Notes: generated by a model from the sequence alone, not told the origin. 64,000 nucleotides of DNA from Cellulomonas palmilytica (GCF_021590045.1 NZ_CP062221.1:248001-312000); one strand, 5' to 3'. Counted from the stretch's first letter, positions 25,072 to 34,565 are shown. Program-made: numbers and translations.

Positions 25072-25399
25072 GCCACCCCGTCCCAGGCAGAGCAGGAGAC
25101 AGCCGCGGCAGCACCCTGCTGGTCGTGCCGTCTCAGGCGGCACCCGCGTCGTAGTCGGGCCCCATCGAGGGCCCGAGGGGACACTAGTGGTCATACGGGT
25201 CGCTACCGGTACGAACGGCTCGACGTTCACTTGAACGGACGACCGAGATGACGGACGCAGCCCCGGACGCGACGACCACGTCGTGCCGGACGAGTCGGCC
25301 CCACCGGTCTGTGGGTGGAGAAACGCTCGTCTGGCGAGCGCTTCTCCACCCACGAGCACCGCGCTCTCGTCGGACGCGGGCTCGGCCTTGCGGGGTGGG
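25072..25399. other. gene-free stretch upstream of the toxin gene
   Basis: 328 bp between the DDE-protein gene and the toxin gene, both on the minus strand. It contains one very strong hairpin, listed separately, and presumably the toxin promoter, of which I see no convincing -35/-10 pair. The rest shows nothing. Confidence 0.55.
25311..25353 (-). terminator. 19-bp stem-loop, probable terminator of the DDE-protein gene
   Basis: GTGGGTGGAGAAACGCTCG (25311-25329) pairs with 25335-25353 at 18 of 19 positions; the exception is a G-T wobble. The loop is TCTGG. It sits 47 bp after the stop codon of the upstream minus-strand gene. It has no T-tract; its length would also fit a mobile-element end. 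Confidence 0.55.
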
Positions 25400-26635
25400 T
25401 CAGGCGTGGGCGGTGTCCGGGCGGGGGTGGAGGCGGCGGGCCAGCGCGGAGCGCGGGGGACGGGCCGTCGGGAGGCGGGAGGAGCAGACCGCGGAGCGGT
25501 CGGCGGCGGCGCGGGCGGTCTCGCGGAGGCGGATCGCGCGGGCCGCGGACTGGTGGGTGAGGAACGCCTGCGCGACGCCGACGAGCGCGGCGTGCCGGTG
25601 GAAGCCGTCGTCGGACCGGCCGCGGTAGTCGTCGAGACCCAGGGAGCCGCTGGTCGGCTCGGCGCTGGCCGGGGCGCGGTCGAGCCAGCCGGCGAGGTGC
25701 TGCGCGAGGTCCGCGTCGGCGGGCCCGCCCGCGACGAGCCAGAGCTGCTGCGGCCACGGTCGCCGCGGGTCGCCGAGGCACACGAGCTCGGCGAGCAGCG
25801 GCGGCAGCCCGCGAGCGCCCACGCCACCCGTGCGCTCGGGGACCTGGACGCCGATGCGCGCGACGGCCAGGCGCCCGGGCTCGACGGACACGGCGGTCCC
25901 GCTCGCGCGCCGCAGGTCCCGCGTCCACGCCGCGACCTGCTGCGCGGGCATCCACGCCCCGGCGGCGGGCGCGCAGCGCGCGTCCGTGACCTGCACGGCC
26001 TGGCCTGCGCCGATCCGCAGGGCCACCGGGGCGCCCGGGACGGCGGCCTCGAGGCCGCGCAGCATCGAGGAGACGGAGATCCCGCGGGCGTCGGCGACGA
26101 GCGGGACACCGCCGCGCCCGGCGCCGACCGCGTCGCGGTACGCCTCGACGACGACGGCCTCCGGCACCCGCCCGGGCGTGCGGCCGGTGCGCGGGTCCTC
26201 GTGCAGCCACCAGGACAGCGGGAGCGCCGTGCCGTCGGTCGCGGCCCACAGCCCGTAGGTGCGGCGCGGCTGCGGCAGGTCGCCGCCGCCGCGGCGGGCG
26301 GGGCGGGCGGGCGTGTCCCGGTGCCGCACGACGAACGCCTGCGGCCGGCTCGTCGGCACCACGTGCTGCGCGAGCGCGCGGCGCACGGTCCGCCACGGCC
26401 ACGTGGACTCACTGACGAAGTGGTGCAGGCTCTGCTCGTTGACGTCCGCCCCCGCAGCGGCGGCGATGTTGCGCAGCGACTTGCGGCCGCTCGCGCGCAG
26501 CAGCCCGGCGACGTAGGCGGCCGCCTTGCGCTGCTGGTCGCGCCGCGGCAGGGCCGCGAACACGCTGGCGCAGAACTCCTCGAAGTCGGGTCTGCCGATC
26601 AGCTCGGCCGAGACGTGCGATGTCGTGGAAGTCAT
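25400..26635 (-). CDS. IS701-like transposase-domain protein (possibly domesticated)
   Basis: 411 residues from ATG 26635, preceded by GGGGGA. The N-terminal part (LPRRDQQRKAAAYVAGLLRA, GRKSLRNIAAAAGADVNEQS, LHHFVSESTWPWRTVRRAL) is characteristic of IS701-type transposases, followed by the strand with LWAATDGTALPLSWWLHEDP. No terminal inverted repeats flank it and the C-terminal third is Arg/Ala-rich and less conserved in look. Stand-alone IS701-like proteins occur as regulators beside actinomycete metabolite clusters, so domestication is possible. A degenerate transposase is the alternative. Confidence 0.7.
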   Translation of the reverse strand: MTSTTSHVSAELIGRPDFEEFCASVFAALPRRDQQRKAAAYVAGLLRASGRKSLRNIAAAAGADVNEQSLHHFVSESTWPWRTVRRALAQHVVPTSRPQAFVVRHRDTPARPARRGGGDLPQPRRTYGLWAATDGTALPLSWWLHEDPRTGRTPGRVPEAVVVEAYRDAVGAGRGGVPLVADARGISVSSMLRGLEAAVPGAPVALRIGAGQAVQVTDARCAPAAGAWMPAQQVAAWTRDLRRASGTAVSVEPGRLAVARIGVQVPERTGGVGARGLPPLLAELVCLGDPRRPWPQQLWLVAGGPADADLAQHLAGWLDRAPASAEPTSGSLGLDDYRGRSDDGFHRHAALVGVAQAFLTHQSAARAIRLRETARAAADRSAVCSSRLPTARPPRSALARRLHPRPDTAHA

Positions 26636-26711
26636 GGGTCCCCCTGCAGCTCGCCGGGCGGGTGCCCGGCACCGTCGTCCCGTCACGTGGGTCTCACGCA
26701 CGGGTCCTTGC

Positions 26712-27605
26712 TCACGTCGTGGCGACCGCCAGGCCACGCGCGACGACCTCGTCGTTCAGCTCCCGGAAGTCGAGCGGTGGGTGCTCGGTGATCAGGTCGA
26801 CGATCGGGTTGCGGTACTTGTCCGCCAGGTAGCGGTAGTTGGCAATGGCGCCGTCCTCGCGCTCGGCGTAGCGCTTGGGGTGCGGCAGGTGCAGCGCGGT
26901 CGCGGCGCGTGCGAGCACGAACGTCGCACCGTCCTGGAAGAGGCGGTACGCGAGGTCGATGTCCTCCCCGCCCCAGGTCCGGAACGCCTCGTCGAACAGC
27001 CCGACGCGCCGCAGCTGCTCCGTCGAGGCCGAGACGTTGCACGTCCAGTACAGGACCCACGGCGCGGGCAGGCCCGCGAGCTCGTCGTCGTACCGGGTGT
27101 AGGAGCGCTCCCGCATGTCGGGCCACACGCCGCGCGCGACGAAGCCTGCGAGCGTCGCGTCGAGGTCCGTCAGGTCGGTCTCGGCGCGCAGCCGCTCGGC
27201 GTCGTCGTCGTCCTGCTCGAAGCCGTGGACGTAGCCGATCACCGCGGCCGGGCCGGGCGTGGCCGCGTGCGCGTCCAGGTGGGCACGCACGGCGCCGCTC
27301 GCCAGGACGACGCCGCAGTCGACGAACACGCACACGTCGCCGGCAGCCGCCGTGATCCCCGCGTTGCGTGCGGCGGCGACGCGGTAGCCGTCGTCCTCCT
27401 GGTACAGGTACCGCAGCCGCAGGCGGGTCGCGAAGTCGGCCACGACGTCGGGCGTGCGGTCGGTCGAGCCGTCGTCGCACACGATCACCTCGAACCTGTC
27501 GGCGGGCAGGTCCTGCGCGACGAGCGAGGTGAGCGTCGCGGCGAGCAGGTCGGCGCGGTTGTAGGTGGGGACGACGACCGTCGCCGTCAGGAGCTCCGAG
27601 CGCAC
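26712..27605 (-). CDS. family 2 glycosyltransferase with galactosyltransferase-type C-terminus
   Basis: 297 residues from GTG 27605, with GGAGG upstream. GT-A fold: ATVVVPTYNRADLLAATL, DRFEVIVCDDGSTDRT, and DGYRVAAARNAGI. At the place of the metal-binding DxD the sequence is FVDCGV, lacking the second Asp. The C-terminal motif WGGEDIDLAYRLF is intact and is typical of the galactosyltransferase-like subgroup. The sugar and acceptor are unknown. The gene follows the MFS gene by 15 bp and may be co-transcribed with it. Confidence 0.85.
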   Translation of the reverse strand: MRSELLTATVVVPTYNRADLLAATLTSLVAQDLPADRFEVIVCDDGSTDRTPDVVADFATRLRLRYLYQEDDGYRVAAARNAGITAAAGDVCVFVDCGVVLASGAVRAHLDAHAATPGPAAVIGYVHGFEQDDDDAERLRAETDLTDLDATLAGFVARGVWPDMRERSYTRYDDELAGLPAPWVLYWTCNVSASTEQLRRVGLFDEAFRTWGGEDIDLAYRLFQDGATFVLARAATALHLPHPKRYAEREDGAIANYRYLADKYRNPIVDLITEHPPLDFRELNDEVVARGLAVATT

Positions 27606-27620
27606 AGGGGCCTCCGGGAT

Positions 27621-28859
27621 TCAGTGGGTGGTCGAGGTCATGACGGCGTCCGCGGGTCGCGGCACCGGCGGCGCGCCGCGGCGGGCGACGAGCACGGGCT
27701 CCGCCAGCACGACGACGAGCGCGAGCGCCACGAGCCCGGCGCCCATGAGCGGCACGAGCTGGGGCCCGCCCGCGTCCAGGACACGCCCGCCGAGGAACGC
27801 GCCCGCGGCGATGCCGATGTTGAACGCAGTGCTCACGGCGGCCATCGCGATGTCCGTGTTGCCGGGCGCGACCTGCAGGCCGCGGTGCATGAGCGTCGCG
27901 GCGAGCGCACCGAAGCACCCGCCCGTCAGGGCGACGCCCGCGACGACGAGCGCCGGCTGGTCGCCGAACGCCCACAGCCCGGTGTGCGCGACGACGAGCC
28001 CGACGAGGGTGACGACGCGGCACGCACGCACGTGCTGGTCGAGGAACCGGCCGACGACGGTCGTGCCCACCACCCCGGCGGCGCCGGACACCGCGAGCAC
28101 CAGGCTCAGGGACCGGTCGGCGAAGCCCGCGTGGTCGAGCACGTACGGCGCGATGTACGTCAGCACTGCCATGCCGCCCGCGACCGCGAGGCACGTCGTG
28201 ACGAGCAGCACGACGAACCGCGAGACGCTCGGCGTCAGCCCGCGCGCGGCGCCGCCCTCCTCGGGTGCGTAGCGCGGCACGAGTGCCAGGACCGCGATCG
28301 CGAGGACGACGCTCACCGCCCCGATCGCCGCGAACGGGACCCGCCAGTCGAGCTGCTGGCCGAGCCACGTCCCGAGCGGGACGCCGAGCACGGGTCCGAG
28401 CGCGCTGCCGATCGACAGCCGCGCGACCATCCGGCCGCGGACCTCGGGCGGGAACAGCCCGGTCGCGGCCGCCGCGGCGATCGACCAGAACAGCGCGTGG
28501 CTCACGCCCGCGAGCACGCGGGCCGCGGCGAGCACGCCGAACGACGGGGCGAGCGCGGCGAGCAGCGACGCGGTCGCGAACACCACGAGCGTCACGGTGA
28601 GCAGCCCGCGGCGCGGGACGCGCGCGGTCACCCGGGTCAGCGGCAGCGAGAACAGCACGACGATCACCGCGTAGACCGTGACGAGCTGGCCGGTCGTGGA
28701 CTGCTCCACGCCGAGCGAGTCGGAGATCATCGTCAGCAGGCCGCTGGGCAGGGTCTCCGACGTCACGAAGCAGAACGCCCCGGCGGCGAGCACGGTCAGC
28801 GCGAGCACCGCGCGGCGCGGTGAGGTCAGGGGTGGTGCGTCGGCACGGGGGGAGGGCAT
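27621..28859 (-). CDS. MFS efflux transporter (DHA1-like)
   Basis: 412 residues from ATG 28859, AAGGAG six bases upstream. Twelve predicted membrane helices, with the loop 2-3 region TRVTARVPRRGLLTV and motif-C-like GSALGPVLGVPLGTWLGQQ in helix 5, the mark of drug/H+ antiporters such as the AraJ/CmlA group. It probably exports a toxic or signalling small molecule. It sits between a flavin reductase and a glycosyltransferase gene on the same strand. Confidence 0.87.
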   Translation of the reverse strand: MPSPRADAPPLTSPRRAVLALTVLAAGAFCFVTSETLPSGLLTMISDSLGVEQSTTGQLVTVYAVIVVLFSLPLTRVTARVPRRGLLTVTLVVFATASLLAALAPSFGVLAAARVLAGVSHALFWSIAAAAATGLFPPEVRGRMVARLSIGSALGPVLGVPLGTWLGQQLDWRVPFAAIGAVSVVLAIAVLALVPRYAPEEGGAARGLTPSVSRFVVLLVTTCLAVAGGMAVLTYIAPYVLDHAGFADRSLSLVLAVSGAAGVVGTTVVGRFLDQHVRACRVVTLVGLVVAHTGLWAFGDQPALVVAGVALTGGCFGALAATLMHRGLQVAPGNTDIAMAAVSTAFNIGIAAGAFLGGRVLDAGGPQLVPLMGAGLVALALVVVLAEPVLVARRGAPPVPRPADAVMTSTTH

Positions 28860-28950
28860 GACGACTCCTTGGTCGGTGCGCGGTGGCTGCCGGGAGGTGG
28901 CCGCCGGGAGGTGGCCGACGGCTCGGCCGTGAAGAAGGGCGGGTGACGCG

Positions 28951-29511
28951 TCAGGCGACGACGGGCGTGCGGCGCGCCTCGCGCAGCGCCGCGGCCCACC
29001 ACACGAGCTGGTCGAACATCGACTTCGCGGCACCCTCGTAGCGGGCGCCGTCGACGAGCCGGCCCTCGTCGTCGAACCGGTCCCACACGCCCGAGAACAC
29101 GACCTGCTTGCGGATCGTGTGGACCTGCAGCTCGGTGAACACCTGGCGCAGCTGCTGGACGCTGCGCGACCCGCCCGCGGACCCGCCGTAGGAGACGAAG
29201 CCGAGCGCCTTGCCGGCCCACTCCTCGAGCACGGTGTCGACGGCGACCTTGAGGTACCCCGGGTAGCCGTGGTTGTACTCGGGCGTGACGACGACGAACG
29301 CGTCGGCGGCACCGATGCGCGCCTTGAGCGCCTCGGTGTCCCCCGAGCCGTCGAGCGTCACGGGCACGTGCACGTCGACGAGGTCCAGCACGTCGACGTC
29401 GAACCCGCCGTGCGCCTCGAGCTGCTCCCGCACCCATCCGGCGACGACGGGCCCGAACCGCTGGTCGCGCACGCTCGCGACGATCAGGACGAGCTTGAGC
29501 TGACTGGACAT
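28951..29511 (-). CDS. NADPH-dependent FMN reductase
   Basis: 186 residues. Flavodoxin-like fold with the FMN-binding pattern LVLIVASVRDQRFGPVVAGW and the family motif VVVTPEYNHGYPGYLKVAVD. Related enzymes reduce quinones, azo compounds or chromate, or supply reduced flavin. It is separated by 91 bp from the MFS gene and by 36 bp from the LacI gene, so all could be read together from the LacI promoter. Confidence 0.88.
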   Translation of the reverse strand: MSSQLKLVLIVASVRDQRFGPVVAGWVREQLEAHGGFDVDVLDLVDVHVPVTLDGSGDTEALKARIGAADAFVVVTPEYNHGYPGYLKVAVDTVLEEWAGKALGFVSYGGSAGGSRSVQQLRQVFTELQVHTIRKQVVFSGVWDRFDDEGRLVDGARYEGAAKSMFDQLVWWAAALREARRTPVVA

Positions 29512-29547
29512 GCGACTTCCCCCTGGCTGAGTGGTGGCTGGTGCGGG

Positions 29548-30606
29548 CTACCCCTGCGGGGCGGGCCCCGTGCTGGTCCGGACGACGAGCTCGGTGGGCA
29601 GCGTCACGCGCGCGGCCTCGACGAGCGGGTCGACGAGCATGCGGGCCATGAGGCGGCCCTTGTCCTGCACCGGCTGGCGCACGGTCGTCAGGCCGAGCTC
29701 GGCCGCGCGCGGCACGTCGTCGAACCCGGTGACCGACAGGCCCTCGCCGGCGACGACGCCCCGGTCGCGCAGCTCGTCGAGCACACCGAGCGCGAGCACG
29801 TCGGTGGTCGCGACGACCGCCGTGGGCGCGAGCGGCAGGCCGAGCGCGAGCGCGGCGGCGGCCCGGCCGGCCGCGGGCGTGTTCTGGCCCGCGGAGATCG
29901 TGACCACCTGCGCGTCCGCGCCGAGCCCGACCTCGGTGCCGCGGGCCCGCAGGCGTGCGTACGGGAAGATCCGCGGGTCGTCGGGGTCGGCGAGCTGCAC
30001 GTCACCGTCGTCCATGCTGTCCGCGACCACGACCACGCGGCGGTGCCCGAGCGCGCGCAGGTGCGCACCCACGGCGACCGCGGCGTCGTGGTCGTCGACG
30101 AGCACGCACGGCCCGCCGTCGTCGACCGTGCCGATGACGGGCACCCCGCGGTCGGCGAGCACGCGCAGCACGGGGTGCGTCGGGTCGACGCCGTCGGCGA
30201 CGACGCCGTCGAGCGCGGCCTGGCGCACGGACTGCAGCAGGCGCAGCTCCTCGTCGCGCGAGTACGTGTGGGACACGACGTGCGGCCCGACGGGCATGAG
30301 CAGCACGTTCGTCGCGTGCTCGCTCGCGACCTGCGCGATGCCGGTGAGCAGGTCGAGGCAGTACGGGTCGCTGAACGCGTACGTGAGGTCCTGCGCGAAC
30401 AGCACGCCGACCGAGCCGGTGCGGCGGCTGCGCAGCGAGCTCGCGATCGGGTTGGGGCCCGGGTAGCCCAGGCGGTCGGCGGCGGCGAGCACGCGCTCAC
30501 GCACGGCGGGGGTCATCTGCTCGGGCCGGCGGTAGGCGTTGGAGACCGTCGACGGCGAGACCCCGGCCGCGGCGGCGACGGTCTTGATGCTGGGGCGCTC
30601 GGCCAC
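29548..30606 (-). CDS. LacI-family regulator
   Basis: 352 residues from GTG 30606, AGGAGG upstream. HTH PSIKTVAAAAGVSPSTVSNA with hinge NPIASSLRSRRTGSVGVL, then a periplasmic-binding-like sensor domain (LDGVVADGVDPTHPVLRVLA, VTGFDDVPRAAELGLTTVRQ). It senses a small ligand, often a sugar or nucleoside. The palindrome and repeats at 30661-30715 lie in its own upstream region, which it shares with the glycosyltransferase gene at 30855. Confidence 0.88.
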   Translation of the reverse strand: MAERPSIKTVAAAAGVSPSTVSNAYRRPEQMTPAVRERVLAAADRLGYPGPNPIASSLRSRRTGSVGVLFAQDLTYAFSDPYCLDLLTGIAQVASEHATNVLLMPVGPHVVSHTYSRDEELRLLQSVRQAALDGVVADGVDPTHPVLRVLADRGVPVIGTVDDGGPCVLVDDHDAAVAVGAHLRALGHRRVVVVADSMDDGDVQLADPDDPRIFPYARLRARGTEVGLGADAQVVTISAGQNTPAAGRAAAALALGLPLAPTAVVATTDVLALGVLDELRDRGVVAGEGLSVTGFDDVPRAAELGLTTVRQPVQDKGRLMARMLVDPLVEAARVTLPTELVVRTSTGPAPQG

Positions 30607-30660
30607 CGTGACCTCCTGAGCCTGCGTGCCGGACCGCCGGCGGGATCGCCTGGCGGTGGT

Positions 30661-30715
30661 CGATCGAGCGCTTCTCGATCGTTCTAGTAGATCGTATTAC
30701 TGGATCGTTGCACCG
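30661..30715. promoter_or_regulatory. palindrome plus three 13-bp iterated repeats
   Basis: CGATCGAG (30661-30668) and CTCGATCG (30674-30681) form a perfect palindrome around CGCTT, a likely LacI operator. GATCGT then recurs at 30677, 30690 and 30703, exactly 13 bp apart. The stretch is AT-richer than its surroundings and should contain the divergent promoters. Confidence 0.65.
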
Positions 30716-30748
30716 CCACCCGGGAGCGGTCAAGACCCCGCCGGGGCC

Positions 30749-30758
30749 CGACCTGACA
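30749..30758 (+). promoter_or_regulatory. cluster motif CGACCTGACA upstream of the glycosyltransferase gene
   Basis: The 10-mer lies 97 bp before the GTG of the glycosyltransferase gene. Its extended form, CCCGACCTGACAGAC then CGCG, recurs at 36773 before the oxidoreductase gene. The CTGACA part could act as a -35 element, but no matching -10 is visible. Confidence 0.6.
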
Positions 30759-30854
30759 GACGCGGCGACCGCACGGCCGCCCCACCTCGCGCCGCCGCTA
30801 GCGTGGCGGCCCGAGCCGCCGGTCCCGGCGGCGCGAGGACGACGAGGGGGCGAC

Positions 30855-31997
30855 GTGGCGACGTTCGTGTGGGCATGCTTCGACGGCGGCGGGAACGTGC
30901 CGCCGAGCGTGGGGATCGCACAGGCCCTGGTCGCGCGCGGGCACCGCGTCGTGTTCGCGGGGCGACCCGAGATGGCGCCGCGCGTCACCGCCGCGGGACT
31001 GCCCGCGACGGTGCTCGAGTCGTCGTACGCGCGGGCCGACGCCTACGCCTGGCACCCGCGCGGCCGCCTGTTCAGCTTCCTCACCGACCCCGCGGTCGGC
31101 GAGGAGGTGCTCGCGCTGCGCGCCGACGAGGACGCCGACGTGCTCGTCGTCGACGCGATGTTCGGTGCCGCGCTCGACGCGGCCCCGCACGCGGGCGTGC
31201 CCGTCGCCGTCATGCTCCACACGTTCCTGCACCGCACCATCGACGGCTGGGAGGTCCTCATGGGGGACCAGGCCGAGGCGCGCCGCCGCGCGGGACTCGG
31301 GACCATGCCCGACGTGCGCACGCTGTGGCGACGCGCCGACGCGCTGCACGTCAACGCGCTCGAGGAGTTCGACTCCCCCGCGCTCACGCCCTGGCCCAAC
31401 GCCCGGCACGGCGCGCCCGTGCTCGCCCTGGACTCGCGGGCCCGGCCGGTCCACGGCGCCGACGACGAGCGCCCGCACGTCGTCGTGAGCTTCAGCACCG
31501 CCGTCGCGCAGTCGTCGGTCTCCAAGCTCCAGCGCACCCTCGACGGCCTCGCCGACCTGCCCGTGCGGGTCACCGCGACCGTCGGCGCCGTGACGCCCGA
31601 CGCGCTCGTCGTCCCCCAGAACGCCACCGTCCTCGCGTTCGCGGACCACGGTCGGCTCATGCAGGACGCCGCGCTCGTCGTGACGCACGGAGGGCACGGC
31701 ACCGCGATGCGCGCGCTGCGGCACGCGGTCCCGGTCGTGTGCCTGACCGGGCGGGCCGAGGACCAGGAGGGCGTCGCCGCACTCGACCAGCCCCGCGTCG
31801 CCGCGTTCCTCGAGGAGCGGGGCGCCGGCCGGTCGCTGCCGGCCGACGCGCCCGCCGACGCGGTGGCCGCCGCGGCGTCGCAGGTGCTCACCGAGCCCTC
31901 GTTCGCCGCGGCGGCCCGCCGCCTGTCCGACGCGCTACAGGCCCGCGACGGAGCGGCGGAGGCCGCCGACCGGCTCGAAGGGCTCCTGACCGCCTGA
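30855..31997 (+). CDS. MGT-type (GT1) glycosyltransferase
   Basis: 380 residues from GTG 30855 with GAGGGGG just upstream. GT-B fold of the macrolide/UDP-glucuronosyltransferase class: GGGNVPPSVGIAQALVARGH at the start, HVVVSFSTA at the domain boundary, and LVVTHGGHGTAMRALRHAVP, the nucleotide-sugar site with HGG. Such enzymes attach a sugar to natural-product aglycones. Its 3' end overlaps the convergent phzE-like gene by 63 bp, and its promoter region shares a motif with the operon, so it is probably the tailoring enzyme of this cluster. Confidence 0.87.
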   Translation: MATFVWACFDGGGNVPPSVGIAQALVARGHRVVFAGRPEMAPRVTAAGLPATVLESSYARADAYAWHPRGRLFSFLTDPAVGEEVLALRADEDADVLVVDAMFGAALDAAPHAGVPVAVMLHTFLHRTIDGWEVLMGDQAEARRRAGLGTMPDVRTLWRRADALHVNALEEFDSPALTPWPNARHGAPVLALDSRARPVHGADDERPHVVVSFSTAVAQSSVSKLQRTLDGLADLPVRVTATVGAVTPDALVVPQNATVLAFADHGRLMQDAALVVTHGGHGTAMRALRHAVPVVCLTGRAEDQEGVAALDQPRVAAFLEERGAGRSLPADAPADAVAAAASQVLTEPSFAAAARRLSDALQARDGAAEAADRLEGLLTA

Positions 31998-33944
31998 CCG
32001 CGGGCGGCGCCCGGAGCGCTCGCCCTGGCCCGCCCACGTCACCGCGTCGCGCAGCAGCCGCCCGCCGTCGAGCGTCAGCACCGACTCCGGGTGGAACTGC
32101 ATCGTCGCGAAGAACGGACCCCGCAGCGCGTGCACGTCCGACCCGCGGCGGGCCACGTCGACGAACCCGACGCCCGGCACGTCGAACGAGTCGACGTGCG
32201 ACCGCGCGACGTAGCTGTTGTAGAACCCGACCGTCTCACGCGCCCCGAACAGGTCGATCTCCGCCTGCTCGCCCTGCCGCGCCGAGGTGTGCGACACGAC
32301 CCGCAGCCCGAGCAGCCCCGCCGTGACCTGGTGCCCGAGGCAGACCGCGACGAACGGCGAGCGCCGCGCGAGCAGCCGGGTCGCCGCCGCGCGCAGAGCG
32401 CGCACGCGCTCGTCGTCGTCCCCCCGCGGGTCCCCCGGGCCGGGACCCAGCAGCACGACGTCCGCGTCCGCGAGCGCCGCGTCCAGGTCCCGCCCGTGCG
32501 CCGCGACCTGCGTCACGGGCGCGATCCGGGTGTCCCACCCGCCGTCGGTGAGCAGGCACGCGAGCATGTGCGTGAACGTGTCCTCCGCGTCCAGGACGAG
32601 CACGCGCCCCGGCTCGGGCCGACGAGCGAGCGACCGCGCGGCCCGGCGCCCGGCGCCCGCACCGCGGCCGGGCCGCCAGAAGTCCGCGATCCGCCGCCCG
32701 CGGCGGTCCAGCGCGGCGAGGACGTCCGGGTGCGACGCGAGCGGACCCGCCGCGTCCACGTCGAACCCGCCGAGGACGCCCGCCACCTTCGCGCGGGTCT
32801 CGGCGGCCTCCGCGTGCGGGTCGGAATGGCGCACCAGGGTCGCGCCCACGCCGATCGTCAGGCGGCCGTCGTCGCGCACGTCCGCGGTGCGGATGAGGAT
32901 CGCCGAGTCCACGCTCGGGGCGCCCGAGGCGTCGCGCCCGACGAGCGCGGCGAACCCGCTGTAGTACCCGCGGCCGCGGCCCTCGTGCGCGGCGATCACG
33001 CGGCACGCGTTCTCGATCGGGCTGCCCGTGACCGTGGGCGCGAACATCGTCTCGCGCAGCAGCGTCGGGACGTCGACCTCGGCCGTGCCCTCGACCAGGT
33101 ACTCGGTGTGCGCGAGCCGCGCCATCTCCCGCAGGTACGGGCCGAGCACGTGCACGTCGCGGCACAGCCGCGACATCATCTTGATCTCCTCGTCGAGCAC
33201 CATGTTGAGCTCGTCGGTCTCCTTGGTGTCCCCGAGGAAGTCGAGCACGCCGTCCAGCGTCGGTCCGGACGACGGGTACCGGTACGTCCCGCTGATCGGG
33301 TTCATGGTCGCGGTGCCGCCGTGCAGCGTGACGTGCCGCTCGGGGCTCGCGCCGACGAACGTCCGGGACCCGGTGTGGATCACGAACGTCCAGTACGCGC
33401 CCGCCTCGCGCAGCAGGAGCCGACGCAGCGCCGCAGCCGCGGCGACCACGGGCGGGCTGCCGTCCGCGACCTGCCCCTCCCACGAGCGGTGCACGACGAA
33501 GTTCGCGCCGGCGCCCGTGTGGATCTCGTCGCGCAGGACCGTCGCGACGAGGTCCGCGTACTGCTCGTCGGTCACGTCGAAGTCCCCGACGACGGCCGCC
33601 GGGCTGCCCGGCAGCGCGCCGACCACGTCCGCCCACGCGAGGCGGTGGTGCTCGGCGACGGTCAGGCACACGACCGGCTCGTCGTCGTCGACCGCGGCGA
33701 AGCCACGCTCCGTGACCTGCCGGTACGGCACGACGACGAGCGACTCGAGCGACCCGCCCGGCTCGCCCGGGCCGCGGCGGCTGCACGCGGCACCGTGCAG
33801 GGGAAGGTCGTGCAGCCGCCGGGCCTCGAGGACGTCGCCGACGAGCAGGTCGACGACGTCCTCGTCGTGCGCGGGGCGGTGCACGAGCGCGAACGGGCGC
33901 GTGCCGTCCGCGAGCAGCGCACCCAGGAGCTCGGCTGCCGTCAT
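31935..33944 (-). CDS. phzE: 2-amino-2-desoxyisochorismate (ADIC) synthase, fused synthase and amidotransferase
   Basis: 669 residues from ATG 33944. Residues about 1-430 are a chorismate-utilising (TrpE-like) domain with [36 protein letters not shown] and [17 protein letters not shown]. Residues about 470-640 are a class I glutamine amidotransferase with Cys535 (AVCLGHQ), His618 and Glu620 (MQFHPES). This order and the neighbouring phzD point to ADIC synthase rather than anthranilate synthase. It makes ADIC from chorismate and glutamine. It overlaps phzD by 4 bp and is last in a four-gene coupled operon. Confidence 0.9.
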   Translation of the reverse strand: MTAAELLGALLADGTRPFALVHRPAHDEDVVDLLVGDVLEARRLHDLPLHGAACSRRGPGEPGGSLESLVVVPYRQVTERGFAAVDDDEPVVCLTVAEHHRLAWADVVGALPGSPAAVVGDFDVTDEQYADLVATVLRDEIHTGAGANFVVHRSWEGQVADGSPPVVAAAAALRRLLLREAGAYWTFVIHTGSRTFVGASPERHVTLHGGTATMNPISGTYRYPSSGPTLDGVLDFLGDTKETDELNMVLDEEIKMMSRLCRDVHVLGPYLREMARLAHTEYLVEGTAEVDVPTLLRETMFAPTVTGSPIENACRVIAAHEGRGRGYYSGFAALVGRDASGAPSVDSAILIRTADVRDDGRLTIGVGATLVRHSDPHAEAAETRAKVAGVLGGFDVDAAGPLASHPDVLAALDRRGRRIADFWRPGRGAGAGRRAARSLARRPEPGRVLVLDAEDTFTHMLACLLTDGGWDTRIAPVTQVAAHGRDLDAALADADVVLLGPGPGDPRGDDDERVRALRAAATRLLARRSPFVAVCLGHQVTAGLLGLRVVSHTSARQGEQAEIDLFGARETVGFYNSYVARSHVDSFDVPGVGFVDVARRGSDVHALRGPFFATMQFHPESVLTLDGGRLLRDAVTWAGQGERSGRRPRSGGQEPFEPVGGLRRSVAGL

Positions 33945-34564
33945 CCGACCACGTCCGCGGTGGTCGTGACGACGGCGCACCGGTCCGCCGCCCAGTCCAG
34001 CGCGAGCCGGTGGTACGCGAGCGAGAAGTCCGCGATCGCGTCACCCACGACGAACGGCTGGATGTCGTGCTGGAACGCGTCGGCGGCCGTCATCAGCACG
34101 CCGACGTGCGCGTACACCCCGCACACGACGAGCTGGTCGCGGTGCGCCTCACGCATCCGGTCGAGCAGCGGCGAACGCACGAACGCGCTGTACCGCCACT
34201 TCGTGAGCACCCAGTCGTCCTCGTGCGGCGCGAGCCGGTCCACGACGGCGCGGTCGTCGGGCTCCGCGCGCATCCCCGGGCCCCACACGTCCGCGAGCAG
34301 GCCGCGCTCCTGCGGGGTCATCGAGCCGGGCTGCGCCGTGTACGCGACCGGGACGCCGCTGCGGCGCGCCCAGGCACGCAGGGTCGCGACCCGCTCGACG
34401 AGCGTGTCACCCAGCGGCTGCGGCAGCCCGCGCACGAAGTACCGCTGCATGTCGTGGATCAGCAGCACCGCGCGGTCCGCGTCGACGCGCCACGGCATCG
34501 TCGAGACCGGGAGCTCGCCGCGCGTCGGCAGCGCGTACGCCTCCATCGTCGGCAGGCCCGGCAC
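33941..34564 (-). CDS. phzD: isochorismatase PhzD (DHHA-forming)
   Basis: 207 residues, the usual length. Start GTG 34564, one base after the ligase stop. The motif [10 protein letters not shown] puts the catalytic Asp at position 38 and [11 protein letters not shown] puts Lys at 122, the same numbers as in Pseudomonas Phz[19 protein letters not shown] and ADFSLAYHR are also conserved. It hydrolyses ADIC to trans-2,3-dihydro-3-hydroxyanthranilate and pyruvate. The identification is strong. No phzF, phzA/B or phzG gene is in the window, so the product is not expected to be a phenazine. Confidence 0.93.
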   Translation of the reverse strand: MPGLPTMEAYALPTRGELPVSTMPWRVDADRAVLLIHDMQRYFVRGLPQPLGDTLVERVATLRAWARRSGVPVAYTAQPGSMTPQERGLLADVWGPGMRAEPDDRAVVDRLAPHEDDWVLTKWRYSAFVRSPLLDRMREAHRDQLVVCGVYAHVGVLMTAADAFQHDIQPFVVGDAIADFSLAYHRLALDWAADRCAVVTTTADVVG

Positions 34565-34565
34565 G

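Noticed and set aside
31935..33944. Anthranilate synthase (trpEG fusion)
   Set aside because: Coupling to a PhzD with Asp38/Lys122 makes ADIC synthase much more likely, and no trp genes are nearby.
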